This document shows positions 27,292 through 35,393 of a stretch of DNA of 64,000 nt, in pieces; within the stretch, counting starts at the first letter, position 1, and every line of letters starts with the position of its first letter. The stretch is from Cohnella faecalis. Its GTDB lineage: Bacteria; Bacillota; Bacilli; Paenibacillales; Paenibacillaceae. Made by a program: the position numbers and the translations under genes. The stretch spans positions 1 to 64,000 of the forward strand of contig NZ_QXJM01000025.1 in NCBI RefSeq assembly GCF_003570905.1. Direction: 5' to 3'. The notes under the pieces are model-generated. The model ran no database searches and had not been told where the DNA came from. It worked only from the letters and a program-made list of their open reading frames with translations.

Positions 27292-28419
27292 TCAAGAACG
27301 AATGCGCGAGTATATCTTTTTCGCTTCCTCCGAGGGCTCGGAATCGTATTCCGATCGCATCATGTCGGACAGAAGCTCGTATTGCCGCTGAGCCAGCGAA
27401 TAGTGGCCTTCATTCGCATACAGTTCGATCAAAGCTTCGTAAATTTCCTCCGCGAACGGAAATTGCCGCTGCAATCTCTCGTACGTATCGGCCGCTTTTT
27501 TGCCGAAGCCTTGGCTTGTCCAGAAGCGGCCAAGCTGCACTGCCTGCCGATAGCACAAGCTTCGCAGACGTTGGCGCTCCCCTTCCGACCATACGTAATC
27601 GTGCTCATCCAAATAATCGCCCGGATAATAGTCGAGCTGCCACTGATAAGCATCAGCCGATTCGGCCGATAGTGCCGGAAGTTGGGCGATGGCCTCCTCC
27701 CATTCCAGCAGATCGACGGCGAGATCCTCGATTCTCAGCCAATACCCGTCCCCGCTGTTGAGCAGACGTATGCTGAGGCCGGCCGCATCGAACGTTTTGC
27801 GCAGCCTGTATATCGTCGTGTACATTTGCGTGAAGCCTTTTTTCTCGTCCGTATCGGGCCACAGTAATTCAAGCAGCGTTTCCTTCCGTACCGGCTGTCC
27901 GCGCTTGAAGACGAGATAAGCGAACAATTCGCGCGATTTGGCCGTTCGCCAAGGCAGCGGTTCTCCGTCCCGGCCGATGACGTTCATGCTCCCGGCGCAA
28001 TGGACGATTACCCGCTCCGCTTTCGTATCTTCTTTGACTGCCCGGGATTCCTTATGAAGCCTGTTGTCTTCGAGCAGCCTCTGCACCGTTCGTTCCAGCC
28101 GAGAAGGCTGTACCGGCTTAAGCACGTAATCGAGGGCATTCAATTCGAACGCCTTGACTGCATATTCCTCGTAAGCGGTAACGAATACGATAACCATCGA
28201 ATCGTCGATGTCTTGAAGCTTCTCCGCGACTTGAATGCCGTTCATGTCAGGCATGTCGATATCGATAAAAGCGACGTCAGGCCGCAGCTTCTCAGCGGCA
28301 ACAATCGCGTCCGCCGGAAAAGAGAACGTGCCAAGTATGTTCATATCCTCGAACCGGTTTAACTGAAAAGCCAAGCTTCTAAGCGCCAAAGGCTCATCGT
28401 CGAGCAATATCGCATTCAT
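27292..28419 (-). CDS. Response regulator with SARP-like winged helix and BTAD domain
   Basis: A 375-residue transcription regulator. The receiver domain (1-118) has acidic pocket residues LLDDEP, the phosphoacceptor Asp53 in FIDIDMPDMNG, Thr in VTAYEEYAV and Lys in LKPVQP. A winged-helix (OmpR/SARP-like) segment lies at about 150-225 (SRELFAYLVFKRGQPV, LLELLWPDTDEKKG), and an alpha-helical BTAD/TPR-like region lies at 235-375. The start ATG at 28417-28419 follows GGAGGTGCGGGG. It lies 13 bp after the hybrid kinase gene, so the two form a two-component operon. Targets are unknown; the neighbouring adhesin is a possible one but this is inference. Confidence 0.9.
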   Translation of the reverse strand: MNAILLDDEPLALRSLAFQLNRFEDMNILGTFSFPADAIVAAEKLRPDVAFIDIDMPDMNGIQVAEKLQDIDDSMVIVFVTAYEEYAVKAFELNALDYVLKPVQPSRLERTVQRLLEDNRLHKESRAVKEDTKAERVIVHCAGSMNVIGRDGEPLPWRTAKSRELFAYLVFKRGQPVRKETLLELLWPDTDEKKGFTQMYTTIYRLRKTFDAAGLSIRLLNSGDGYWLRIEDLAVDLLEWEEAIAQLPALSAESADAYQWQLDYYPGDYLDEHDYVWSEGERQRLRSLCYRQAVQLGRFWTSQGFGKKAADTYERLQRQFPFAEEIYEALIELYANEGHYSLAQRQYELLSDMMRSEYDSEPSEEAKKIYSRIRS

Positions 28420-28432
28420 CCCCGCACCTCCT

Positions 28433-31400
28433 TCACTCGCCATCCAGACGCGAAACCGACACCGTTTTTCGAATGAGAAAAGATACGGTTGTGCCTTGAC
28501 CCGGACGGCTCATTATGCGCAACCCTTTACCGTAAATTTGTTTCAGCCTTCGATCTGCATTGCGCAGGCCGATTCCGGCGCCCGGCACCGGACGCCCCTC
28601 AAGCAATTGCTTGGCGGTATCCGGGTCCATGCCAACCCCATCGTCGAAAATCGCAATTTCGGCGCCTTCTTCTATACACGCAATTCGGATCCGCACCTCG
28701 CCGCCATGAGAGCGCCTCAATATGCCGTGCCTGACCGCATTCTCTACTAAGGGCTGGATCGTAAGGGGCGGTATGGACAACCTCAGATTGTCGTCAACCT
28801 CCCAACGGACGTGCAGCCTGTCCTGGAAACGCTCCTTCTCGATATACAGATAGGAACGCACAAGTTGAAGCTCTTGATCGAGAGGAACGAGCCGTTCGGA
28901 ATTGCGGAAATCGAAGCTCGCCTTCAAATATCGGCCGAACGCATCTAGCAAGCTTCGCATCCGCGTCGTATCGAAATCTCCCAGAGCGGCAACCGAGTTC
29001 AGCGTGTTGAACAAAAAGTGCGGCTTGATCTGCGCTTGCAGCCACGCGGCTTCCATCCGCAGCCGATCCTGAACCGAATGCTTCAGCTCGGTCAACGCAC
29101 GCACTCGCGAACGCAGCTCCTTTGCCTCCATCGGCTTCGTAATATGATCGTTCGCTCCGGACAAAAAGCCCGTCTGAACATCTTCCGGCCGGCTGCGCGC
29201 CGTCAACAGCAAAATCGGCAGCTCCGATACCGAAAATCTCTCCCGAATAATTCGAGTAAGCTCGTAACCGGACATTATCGGCATCATTACGTCGGCGATA
29301 ATCAAATCCCATTCCCGCGAATCGAGGACGGCCAGCGCTTCCTTGCCGCTGCTGACCGTAGCGATCTCGCAGCCTTCCGCAGCGAGAATATTCGATAGAA
29401 CGATTCGATTAACCGAATCGTCGTCTACGATCAAAATTTTCGGCCCGCTGCCGACGGCAGCGAACATAGGCTTCCATGCCGGATCGCGATGCTCTCCGTC
29501 AGCAGCCGCGAGCAGCTTCTGAGCGTCTTCCTCCGCGTCCGTCCGCCCCGTTCGAACGTGCGTATCCTCGTGCTCCAGCTGTTCGCCGGACAGCTCCAAT
29601 GTGAAGAAAAAGGAGGAACCTTCGCCCACGACGGAATAAACGTTTATCGTCCCGCCGTGAAGCTCCACAAGCTGCTTGCAAATGCTTAGTCCGAGTCCGA
29701 TGCCGTTGCCGACCGCCGTTAGTCCCGAGGCGACCTGCTCGTAAGGCTCGAATATTTTTTCCTGTTGCCCGTCCGTCATCCCGACGCCGGTATCCTCGAC
29801 GAAAAAGGTCGCTTTACCGCCTTCCGAGAGCGCCCTGACGGTAATGACTCCTTCGTTCGTATACTTCACCGCGTTGTGCAGAAGATTGAACAAAATTTGA
29901 ATAAGCCTGCTTTCGTCGGCCTTCACCATCGGGAACGTGCTCGGAATGCGATTTTCGAACCGGATCGGCTTGCCCTCTGTCATGAAACGGAGCATGTCAA
30001 TGACGCCTGTAGCCACCGTCTGAACCTGCAGCGATTTCAAATGCAGCCGGATTCCTTGCTCCTTAAGCAGCGTCAAATCGAGCAAATCGTTCAGCATGAA
30101 CGTCATTCGGCGGCCTACCGTCATAAGGAGCTCCAGCTTCTGAGCGTTCTTCTCCCCGATCACGCTTTGCTCGCTCTCCAAAACCGTCTGGGCGATATTA
30201 AGAATGCCGTGAAGCGGATTGCGCAGCTCATGAGAAACGTTCGCCAAAAAATCGTCTTTGCGCTTGTCTTCCATTTGCAGCTTCTCGGATAGCACGGCTG
30301 TTTGCGCAGCTGCTTGGATATAACGCCTGAACCAGAACGATGCGGCTGCGAGAAAAGCGACGAGCAAATCGACCGGGTAAAAGCCCGCTTCGAACCATCC
30401 GAAGCTCTTGACCAATCCTCCGATGCAGCTTAATTGGACGGCGAAAGCTCCGCACAATAAAAAGACGGCATTCTCCACTCCGGACAGCATCATTCGAATC
30501 GCAAGCGCAACAAAGAGCGATATGGACAGCAGTAAAATGCAAAACACACCGATTCCCGCCGACAGCGCGAAGGATTCCGACGAAAACAACAGCAACGTCG
30601 CTGCTACTGCGTTCACCGTCTGCATAATGCGGTACGCCCGCACAAACATGAATTCGGGAATGAGCTCCTTCGCAAACCTCAGGATGAAAAATCCGACCCC
30701 GACCAGGGACAGAAACTGAAGCTTGATCATCCATTCCCGGCTCACGCTAAACCAGTTTTGCAGCAATTTGTCGTCGTCGGTCAGCACCATAACCATAGCG
30801 CTGAACACGAGCAAACCGAACGAAAGCAGCACCCTCTGCCGCGTCCCGACCGTGTAAATGATCAAAGCGTACAGCGCATGCATCGCCAGCACGACGAACA
30901 CCAGAAATTGCATGGCGATTGAAAAGCGCTCATCCTTCAAAATTGCGCTCTCCGTACCGAACTTGACGGTTTTCACAATGCCGCCGGACTGACTGTTGTC
31001 AAAATTGGCGGCTTGAATAACGATTTCGATTTCGCCGTTCACGGGCGAGAAAGTTGCGGAATACGTCGAGTTAACGGCTTTGTACTGCTGCTTCGTCTCG
31101 GCCGGCCGGCCTGAGCCTGCGGCAAAATGTCCGTTCACGTAAAGTCCGGACGAAGCCGCGATTCCCAGAATCCGTATCCCATATTGGCGCGCGTCGTCCC
31201 GGTCAACTAGAATCTTTAACCGGTAGGAGCCGTAGCCTAGATTCGATTTGCTGTTCGGCGACAAGGACGATCCCCAATTGCCCGGCACTTGAATAAAACC
31301 GTTGCCTTCGCCCGATTCGTAAGAGCGATCGGTTGTCTGCATGAGGAGACGGTTCGGATAAAACTCCCATTCGCCCTTCAACGATATCGTTTTGTTGCCG

Positions 31401-31552
31401 AAATTCCCCATTCCGCGCAAATCCAATTGACCTCGAACGGCGGAAGGATAGCCTGCCGGCGGCTGCTCAAAGACGATCCAGGCGACCCGAATACCGACAA
31501 GAACAATGAAAAAAACAGCTGCGTAAAGAAAAAGCGTTCGTGTTGACTTCAT
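28433..31552 (-). CDS. Hybrid sensor kinase with two kinase modules (7TM-DISM, HisKA, REC, LytS-type)
   Basis: A 1,039-residue membrane sensor. One N-terminal membrane helix is followed by an extracellular beta-rich domain (about 40-205, LKGEWEFYPNRL, GYGSYRLKI, resembling sugar-binding-type DISM domains) and a seven-helix 7TMR-DISM block (about 210-410). The first kinase module has H-box FLANVSHELRNPLHG (His near 440) and an ATPase with GIGLGLSI. A receiver domain spans about 705-825 (ILIVDDDS, IIADVMMP). The second, LytS/YesM-type module has IKPHFLFNTLNSVAALGDF (His near 846) and its own ATPase (GAGIGLRNADRRL). Two phosphoryl-donor histidines in one chain are unusual. No strong ribosome binding site lies before the chosen ATG. 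The next gene is its probable partner regulator. Confidence 0.93.
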   Translation of the reverse strand: MKSTRTLFLYAAVFFIVLVGIRVAWIVFEQPPAGYPSAVRGQLDLRGMGNFGNKTISLKGEWEFYPNRLLMQTTDRSYESGEGNGFIQVPGNWGSSLSPNSKSNLGYGSYRLKILVDRDDARQYGIRILGIAASSGLYVNGHFAAGSGRPAETKQQYKAVNSTYSATFSPVNGEIEIVIQAANFDNSQSGGIVKTVKFGTESAILKDERFSIAMQFLVFVVLAMHALYALIIYTVGTRQRVLLSFGLLVFSAMVMVLTDDDKLLQNWFSVSREWMIKLQFLSLVGVGFFILRFAKELIPEFMFVRAYRIMQTVNAVAATLLLFSSESFALSAGIGVFCILLLSISLFVALAIRMMLSGVENAVFLLCGAFAVQLSCIGGLVKSFGWFEAGFYPVDLLVAFLAAASFWFRRYIQAAAQTAVLSEKLQMEDKRKDDFLANVSHELRNPLHGILNIAQTVLESEQSVIGEKNAQKLELLMTVGRRMTFMLNDLLDLTLLKEQGIRLHLKSLQVQTVATGVIDMLRFMTEGKPIRFENRIPSTFPMVKADESRLIQILFNLLHNAVKYTNEGVITVRALSEGGKATFFVEDTGVGMTDGQQEKIFEPYEQVASGLTAVGNGIGLGLSICKQLVELHGGTINVYSVVGEGSSFFFTLELSGEQLEHEDTHVRTGRTDAEEDAQKLLAAADGEHRDPAWKPMFAAVGSGPKILIVDDDSVNRIVLSNILAAEGCEIATVSSGKEALAVLDSREWDLIIADVMMPIMSGYELTRIIRERFSVSELPILLLTARSRPEDVQTGFLSGANDHITKPMEAKELRSRVRALTELKHSVQDRLRMEAAWLQAQIKPHFLFNTLNSVAALGDFDTTRMRSLLDAFGRYLKASFDFRNSERLVPLDQELQLVRSYLYIEKERFQDRLHVRWEVDDNLRLSIPPLTIQPLVENAVRHGILRRSHGGEVRIRIACIEEGAEIAIFDDGVGMDPDTAKQLLEGRPVPGAGIGLRNADRRLKQIYGKGLRIMSRPGQGTTVSFLIRKTVSVSRLDGE

Positions 31553-31593
31553 AGTGTATTTTTATTCGACATAAACCGTCAATTTCCTCTACC

Positions 31594-34500
31594 TCAGATC
31601 ATCAGCAGCTCGCGAATATCGTCCTCGTCCATGGAAGCAAGCGTTTCCTCGCCCGGCTTGATGACCGCGTCGATCAAATTCCGTTTGCGCTCCTGCAGCT
31701 CGTACATCTTCTCCTCGATCGTCCCTTGCGTCACCATCCGGATCACTTGCACGACATTTTTTTGTCCGATCCGGTGCGCCCGGTCTGCCGCCTGCTGCTC
31801 GACGGCGGGATTCCACCATAAATCGAACAACACGACGGTGTCCGCCCCCGTCAAGTTAAGGCCGGTCCCCCCCGCCTTCAGCGAGATAAGGAACAAATCC
31901 TGCTCTCCCTCGTTAAACCGGGCGCAAAGCTCAACCCGCTCGCGGGCAGGAGTCTGGCCGTCCAAGTAGAAAAAGGGAACGTCCCTTTTCTCCAGCTCGC
32001 CGCGAATAATTCCGAGCATTTGGGTGAACTGGGAGAACACGAGCATCCGCTTGCCTGCGCTCCGGCACTCGTCGACGATTTCGAGCAATTGCTCCAGCTT
32101 GCCGGACTCGCCGTCGTAGTTCTCAAGAAACATCGCGGGATGACAGCACAGCTGCCTCAGACGAGTCATCCCCGCGAGAATGTGCATCCGGCTCTTGTGC
32201 AGTCCTTCCTCCCGAAGACGCCGGACGGTATCCTCCTGCAGCTTCGCCAAGTAAGCCAAATAAAGCTTTTTCTGCTCGGGAAGCAGCTCCGACGATTGAA
32301 CCGTCTCGATCTTGTCCGGAAGCTCGGTCAGCACGTCGGATTTCAGCCTGCGCAAAATAAACGGTCCCGCCTTGCGGGCGACCTGCTCGGGCGTAAGCTC
32401 GTTGAAGCGCCGCTTGCTCCAGAACAGCTCCGGAAATACCGCGTCAAATATCGCCCACAGCTCTTCCAGCCTATTTTCGACCGGAGTTCCTGTAAGCGCG
32501 AATCTTATTTTCGCTTTCAGCTCCTGAACCGACTGCGCCGTTAGCGTGGAATGATTTTTGATCGCCTGCGCCTCGTCAAGAATGAGAACGCCGAACCGGC
32601 GGTCCGCATATTCCGACGCGTCCCGGCGAAGCAGCGGGTAGGACGTAATGAGCACATCGGTATCGGCCAGTTCCGCCAGCAGCCCTTCACGCGTAGACTT
32701 GTCGCCGGACATAACGGAGCTGCGTATGCCGGGCGCGAACTTTTTCAGCTCGTTCTGCCAGTTGTAGGTGAGCGAAGCCGGGCATACGATGAGGGCGGGA
32801 GTGCCGGCTTCACGGCTCGCTTCAAGCTCCGACAGGATGAAGGCAATTCCTTGAAGCGTCTTCCCGAGCCCCATGTCGTCCGCCAATATGCCGCCAAACC
32901 GATAGTTCGCCAACGTCTTCATCCACTGGAAGCCGAGCTTTTGATAATCCCGCATAATCGGATCGAGAGATTCGGGCACGTCGAATTGCAGCTGGTCCGG
33001 ATGGCGAATATTCGCGAGAAATTCGCGGAACCGCTGTCCCAGCCTCAGCCCTTGCTGCCTTTCGTCCGCATCGAGGAAGGTCAAGCCGCGGGCGATGGAA
33101 AGCTGCAAATAGCGGTCCTTCACGTCGGACGCTTGAAGATTCATATCCGCCAGCAGCTGGCCTATGCGCGAGAACCCTTCATCCTCCAAAGATAGAAACC
33201 GTCCGTCCGACAGACGAAAATACGACTTCTTCTCGACGAGCGACTTCAGAACGTCGCGGATGTCGCCGTCATCAATGCCGTCCATATCGAAGCGAACTTC
33301 AAGCCAGTCGGTTCTCGAATCGAGATCGACCGTCATTTTCGGAGGGCGAACCGATTCCCGCATCATGCTCCGGGCTTCCGGCGTCGCGTATATTTCGGTC
33401 CAACGCTCCAATTGGGGCAACGTATGGAACAGAAAATGGTAAATATCTTCTTCGTCGTCCAGATGAAGCACTTTGCCGTTGTATTGAAACGGAATTTGCT
33501 CCATGAGCGACATGATCCGGTTCTCCTTGTCGCCGTCGCGCAGCAAAATGCGGTCGGCGCGTACGGGCTTGCCGTTCTTCGTGGCGAACGGGTCCAGCTT
33601 GACTTCTCCGTAAGCGTATTCGAGCGTCGCCCATAGCTGATCCCCGTTACGGTCCAAGTAGAGCTTGGCTTGAAGCGGCGACGTGACGATCCGATCGGAC
33701 AGCTCCGGAGAAAAGTCGACCTCGCCGAGCTGCTTGAGTCCGGGCACGACACGCGACAGAAATAGCTCGAGATGCGCCGGAGAAATGAGCACATGATGCT
33801 CGTTGGAACGGAAAAACATGCTTTTCAGCTCACCGAGCTGCTTGACTGTCGAAGGATGGATGCGGTAAAGCGAGCTGCCGATCAGAACGCAAGAATACGT
33901 GTCCATAACGGTTACATGCTCCAATCCGGTGACGGACAGCTCATAGACGTCCGGAGTCGGATGGCCGAATCGAAATGAAAGCGGCACCTGCTCGTCCTTA
34001 AGCTCCAATGCTTCGTAGGTCATTTTGCCGTGGACGAATTTCGCTTTTGCCGCAATAAGCTTGGGAAGAAGCTTGCTCCATGCGTACGGGGGGATGAACA
34101 GCACCCTGTCCTCGTTAAGCGTTCGGGAATAAGAATAGGTCATATAGGCGTCGCGAAACGCCGTCTCGTTGCGGGCGATGTCCGACAGCAGCTCGATGAC
34201 CTCCCGATCCTCTTCGGAAAAAGTCTGTGCCGACGGATCGAACGTGAACAATTTCGCCAGCTCCATCTGCGTCCCGTTGTCCCAATGACGGAGGAGGTCT
34301 TTTATTTTATTTATAATGTAAAGGCGTTTGACGCCCAGCTTCATCTCTACCGCGAACGACGTTTTGCGGCCAAGCTCCAGCGCGCTGCACGTGAACTCGA
34401 CGGTCAAACGCTCCGGCTCGTCGAAGCGAATGTCGGAAACGTCTTCGTCGCCGCCGCTAACCGGCAGGGGACGATCGAATATCGAAATCAGATTGCGGGC

Positions 34501-34842
34501 GCGAAACAAGTGCTCGTTCGTAATGAACGGGCCGTCCGCCCGATCGGCCTGCCCGCGGTGCATGCCTTGAATATGGCAGAGAACGGCGGCGATATGCTTG
34601 CAGGCGGTTCCGCTCTCCGCGAAATCCGCGCATTCGCACGACATGTGGGTAACGTCTCCGTCGTCGAGCTCCAGGTGAACCTTGAATCTGGCTTCGGCTA
34701 TGACGACGGCGTCGAACAGCCTGCTGTCCGGGTCCCGCTCCACGCGGGTTACGCGTTTTTGCTTGTAATAGGATTGGCCTCGCTTGAAAGCAAGGTCCCC
34801 GCACAACGACCGTATGGCGTCGAGCGTAAGCGGTTCGGTCAT
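31594..34842 (-). CDS. SNF2-family helicase with N-terminal SWIM zinc finger
   Basis: A 1,082-residue DNA-dependent ATPase of the bacterial SNF2/HepA type, likely remodelling protein-DNA or transcription complexes. The SWIM finger lies near residues 55-80 (CECADF, then ACKHIAAVL, i.e. CxC...CxH). A long bacterial SNF2-associated region follows to about 620. The motor shows Walker A ADDMGLGKTLQ (near 656), DEAQAIKN, LTGTPVENRLEELW, and in the second half SQFTQMLGII, SLKAGGTGLNLT and DRAHRIGQKN. The ATG at 34840-34842 follows AAAGGGTGG. It lies 41 bp upstream of the hybrid kinase on the same strand and is divergent from arsR. Confidence 0.95.
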   Translation of the reverse strand: MTEPLTLDAIRSLCGDLAFKRGQSYYKQKRVTRVERDPDSRLFDAVVIAEARFKVHLELDDGDVTHMSCECADFAESGTACKHIAAVLCHIQGMHRGQADRADGPFITNEHLFRARNLISIFDRPLPVSGGDEDVSDIRFDEPERLTVEFTCSALELGRKTSFAVEMKLGVKRLYIINKIKDLLRHWDNGTQMELAKLFTFDPSAQTFSEEDREVIELLSDIARNETAFRDAYMTYSYSRTLNEDRVLFIPPYAWSKLLPKLIAAKAKFVHGKMTYEALELKDEQVPLSFRFGHPTPDVYELSVTGLEHVTVMDTYSCVLIGSSLYRIHPSTVKQLGELKSMFFRSNEHHVLISPAHLELFLSRVVPGLKQLGEVDFSPELSDRIVTSPLQAKLYLDRNGDQLWATLEYAYGEVKLDPFATKNGKPVRADRILLRDGDKENRIMSLMEQIPFQYNGKVLHLDDEEDIYHFLFHTLPQLERWTEIYATPEARSMMRESVRPPKMTVDLDSRTDWLEVRFDMDGIDDGDIRDVLKSLVEKKSYFRLSDGRFLSLEDEGFSRIGQLLADMNLQASDVKDRYLQLSIARGLTFLDADERQQGLRLGQRFREFLANIRHPDQLQFDVPESLDPIMRDYQKLGFQWMKTLANYRFGGILADDMGLGKTLQGIAFILSELEASREAGTPALIVCPASLTYNWQNELKKFAPGIRSSVMSGDKSTREGLLAELADTDVLITSYPLLRRDASEYADRRFGVLILDEAQAIKNHSTLTAQSVQELKAKIRFALTGTPVENRLEELWAIFDAVFPELFWSKRRFNELTPEQVARKAGPFILRRLKSDVLTELPDKIETVQSSELLPEQKKLYLAYLAKLQEDTVRRLREEGLHKSRMHILAGMTRLRQLCCHPAMFLENYDGESGKLEQLLEIVDECRSAGKRMLVFSQFTQMLGIIRGELEKRDVPFFYLDGQTPARERVELCARFNEGEQDLFLISLKAGGTGLNLTGADTVVLFDLWWNPAVEQQAADRAHRIGQKNVVQVIRMVTQGTIEEKMYELQERKRNLIDAVIKPGEETLASMDEDDIRELLMI

Positions 34843-34889
34843 CGCATTTCCACCCTTTGCGCGCAAATAACAGATAACCTCCATTATAC

Positions 34890-34927
34890 CATAACGGATC
34901 ATAACAGCCGCTTTCCCGTCCGTTATG
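34890..34927. promoter_or_regulatory. 9-bp inverted repeat in the SNF2/arsR divergent promoter region
   Basis: CATAACGGA (34890-34898) and TCCGTTATG (34919-34927) are perfect inverted copies 20 bases apart. They sit between the divergent starts, close to a possible -10 (TATGATATT) for arsR. It could be a regulator site or a hairpin; which protein binds is unknown. Confidence 0.4.
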
Positions 34928-34976
34928 CTATGATATTCATACGTTCAAAAGTTCGAAAATGAAGGAGCCCTCATCT

Positions 34977-35306
34977 TTGAAACACGATATCCAGCAATTC
35001 AAAGCCGACTTCTTCAAAGCATTGGCGCATCCGATGAGAATTCGTATTCTCGAAGCGCTAAGCGAAGGAGACAAAAATGTAAACGAGCTGCAATCGATTG
35101 TTGGATCCGAAGGATCCGCCGTCTCGCAGCAGCTGGCCGTGCTGAGAAATAAAAACGTGGTATACGGCATTAAAGACGGAACCTCGGTCATCTATTCGTT
35201 GCGGGATCCATTGATTAAAGAATTATTGACCGTTGCCAAGCAAATATTCGATAACCACCTGGTAGATGCCATTTCTCTGCTGGAAACGATCCGAAACGAA
35301 CCCTAG
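34977..35306 (+). CDS. ArsR/SmtB-family winged-helix repressor
   Basis: A 109-residue DNA-binding regulator. The winged helix is clear: FKALAHPMRIRILEALSEG, the recognition helix region GSEGSAVSQQLAVLRNKNVV, and the wing GIKDGTSVIYSLRDP. The metal-binding ELCVCDL-type motif of classical ArsR/SmtB members is absent and the protein has no cysteine, so it senses something other than thiol-bound metals. The TTG start (34977) has AAGGAG nine bases upstream; an ATG at 34959 overlaps that site and is less likely. The next gene, 87 bp on, is a SulP transporter, which it probably controls. Confidence 0.92.
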   Translation: MKHDIQQFKADFFKALAHPMRIRILEALSEGDKNVNELQSIVGSEGSAVSQQLAVLRNKNVVYGIKDGTSVIYSLRDPLIKELLTVAKQIFDNHLVDAISLLETIRNEP

Positions 35307-35350
35307 GAAGCGTTGACAGTTCCCCGATAACGGGAGTATTATTTCGTATA

Positions 35351-35376
35351 TATTCAAATAATCAAATATATGAATA
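35351..35376. promoter_or_regulatory. Candidate ArsR operator before the SulP gene
   Basis: TATTCA (35351) and TGAATA (35371) are inverted copies within a very AT-rich stretch, directly before the SulP ribosome binding site. The position suits repression by the adjacent ArsR protein. The match to any consensus is only by eye. Confidence 0.4.
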
Positions 35377-35393
35377 AAAGAAGGTCAAGCTGG

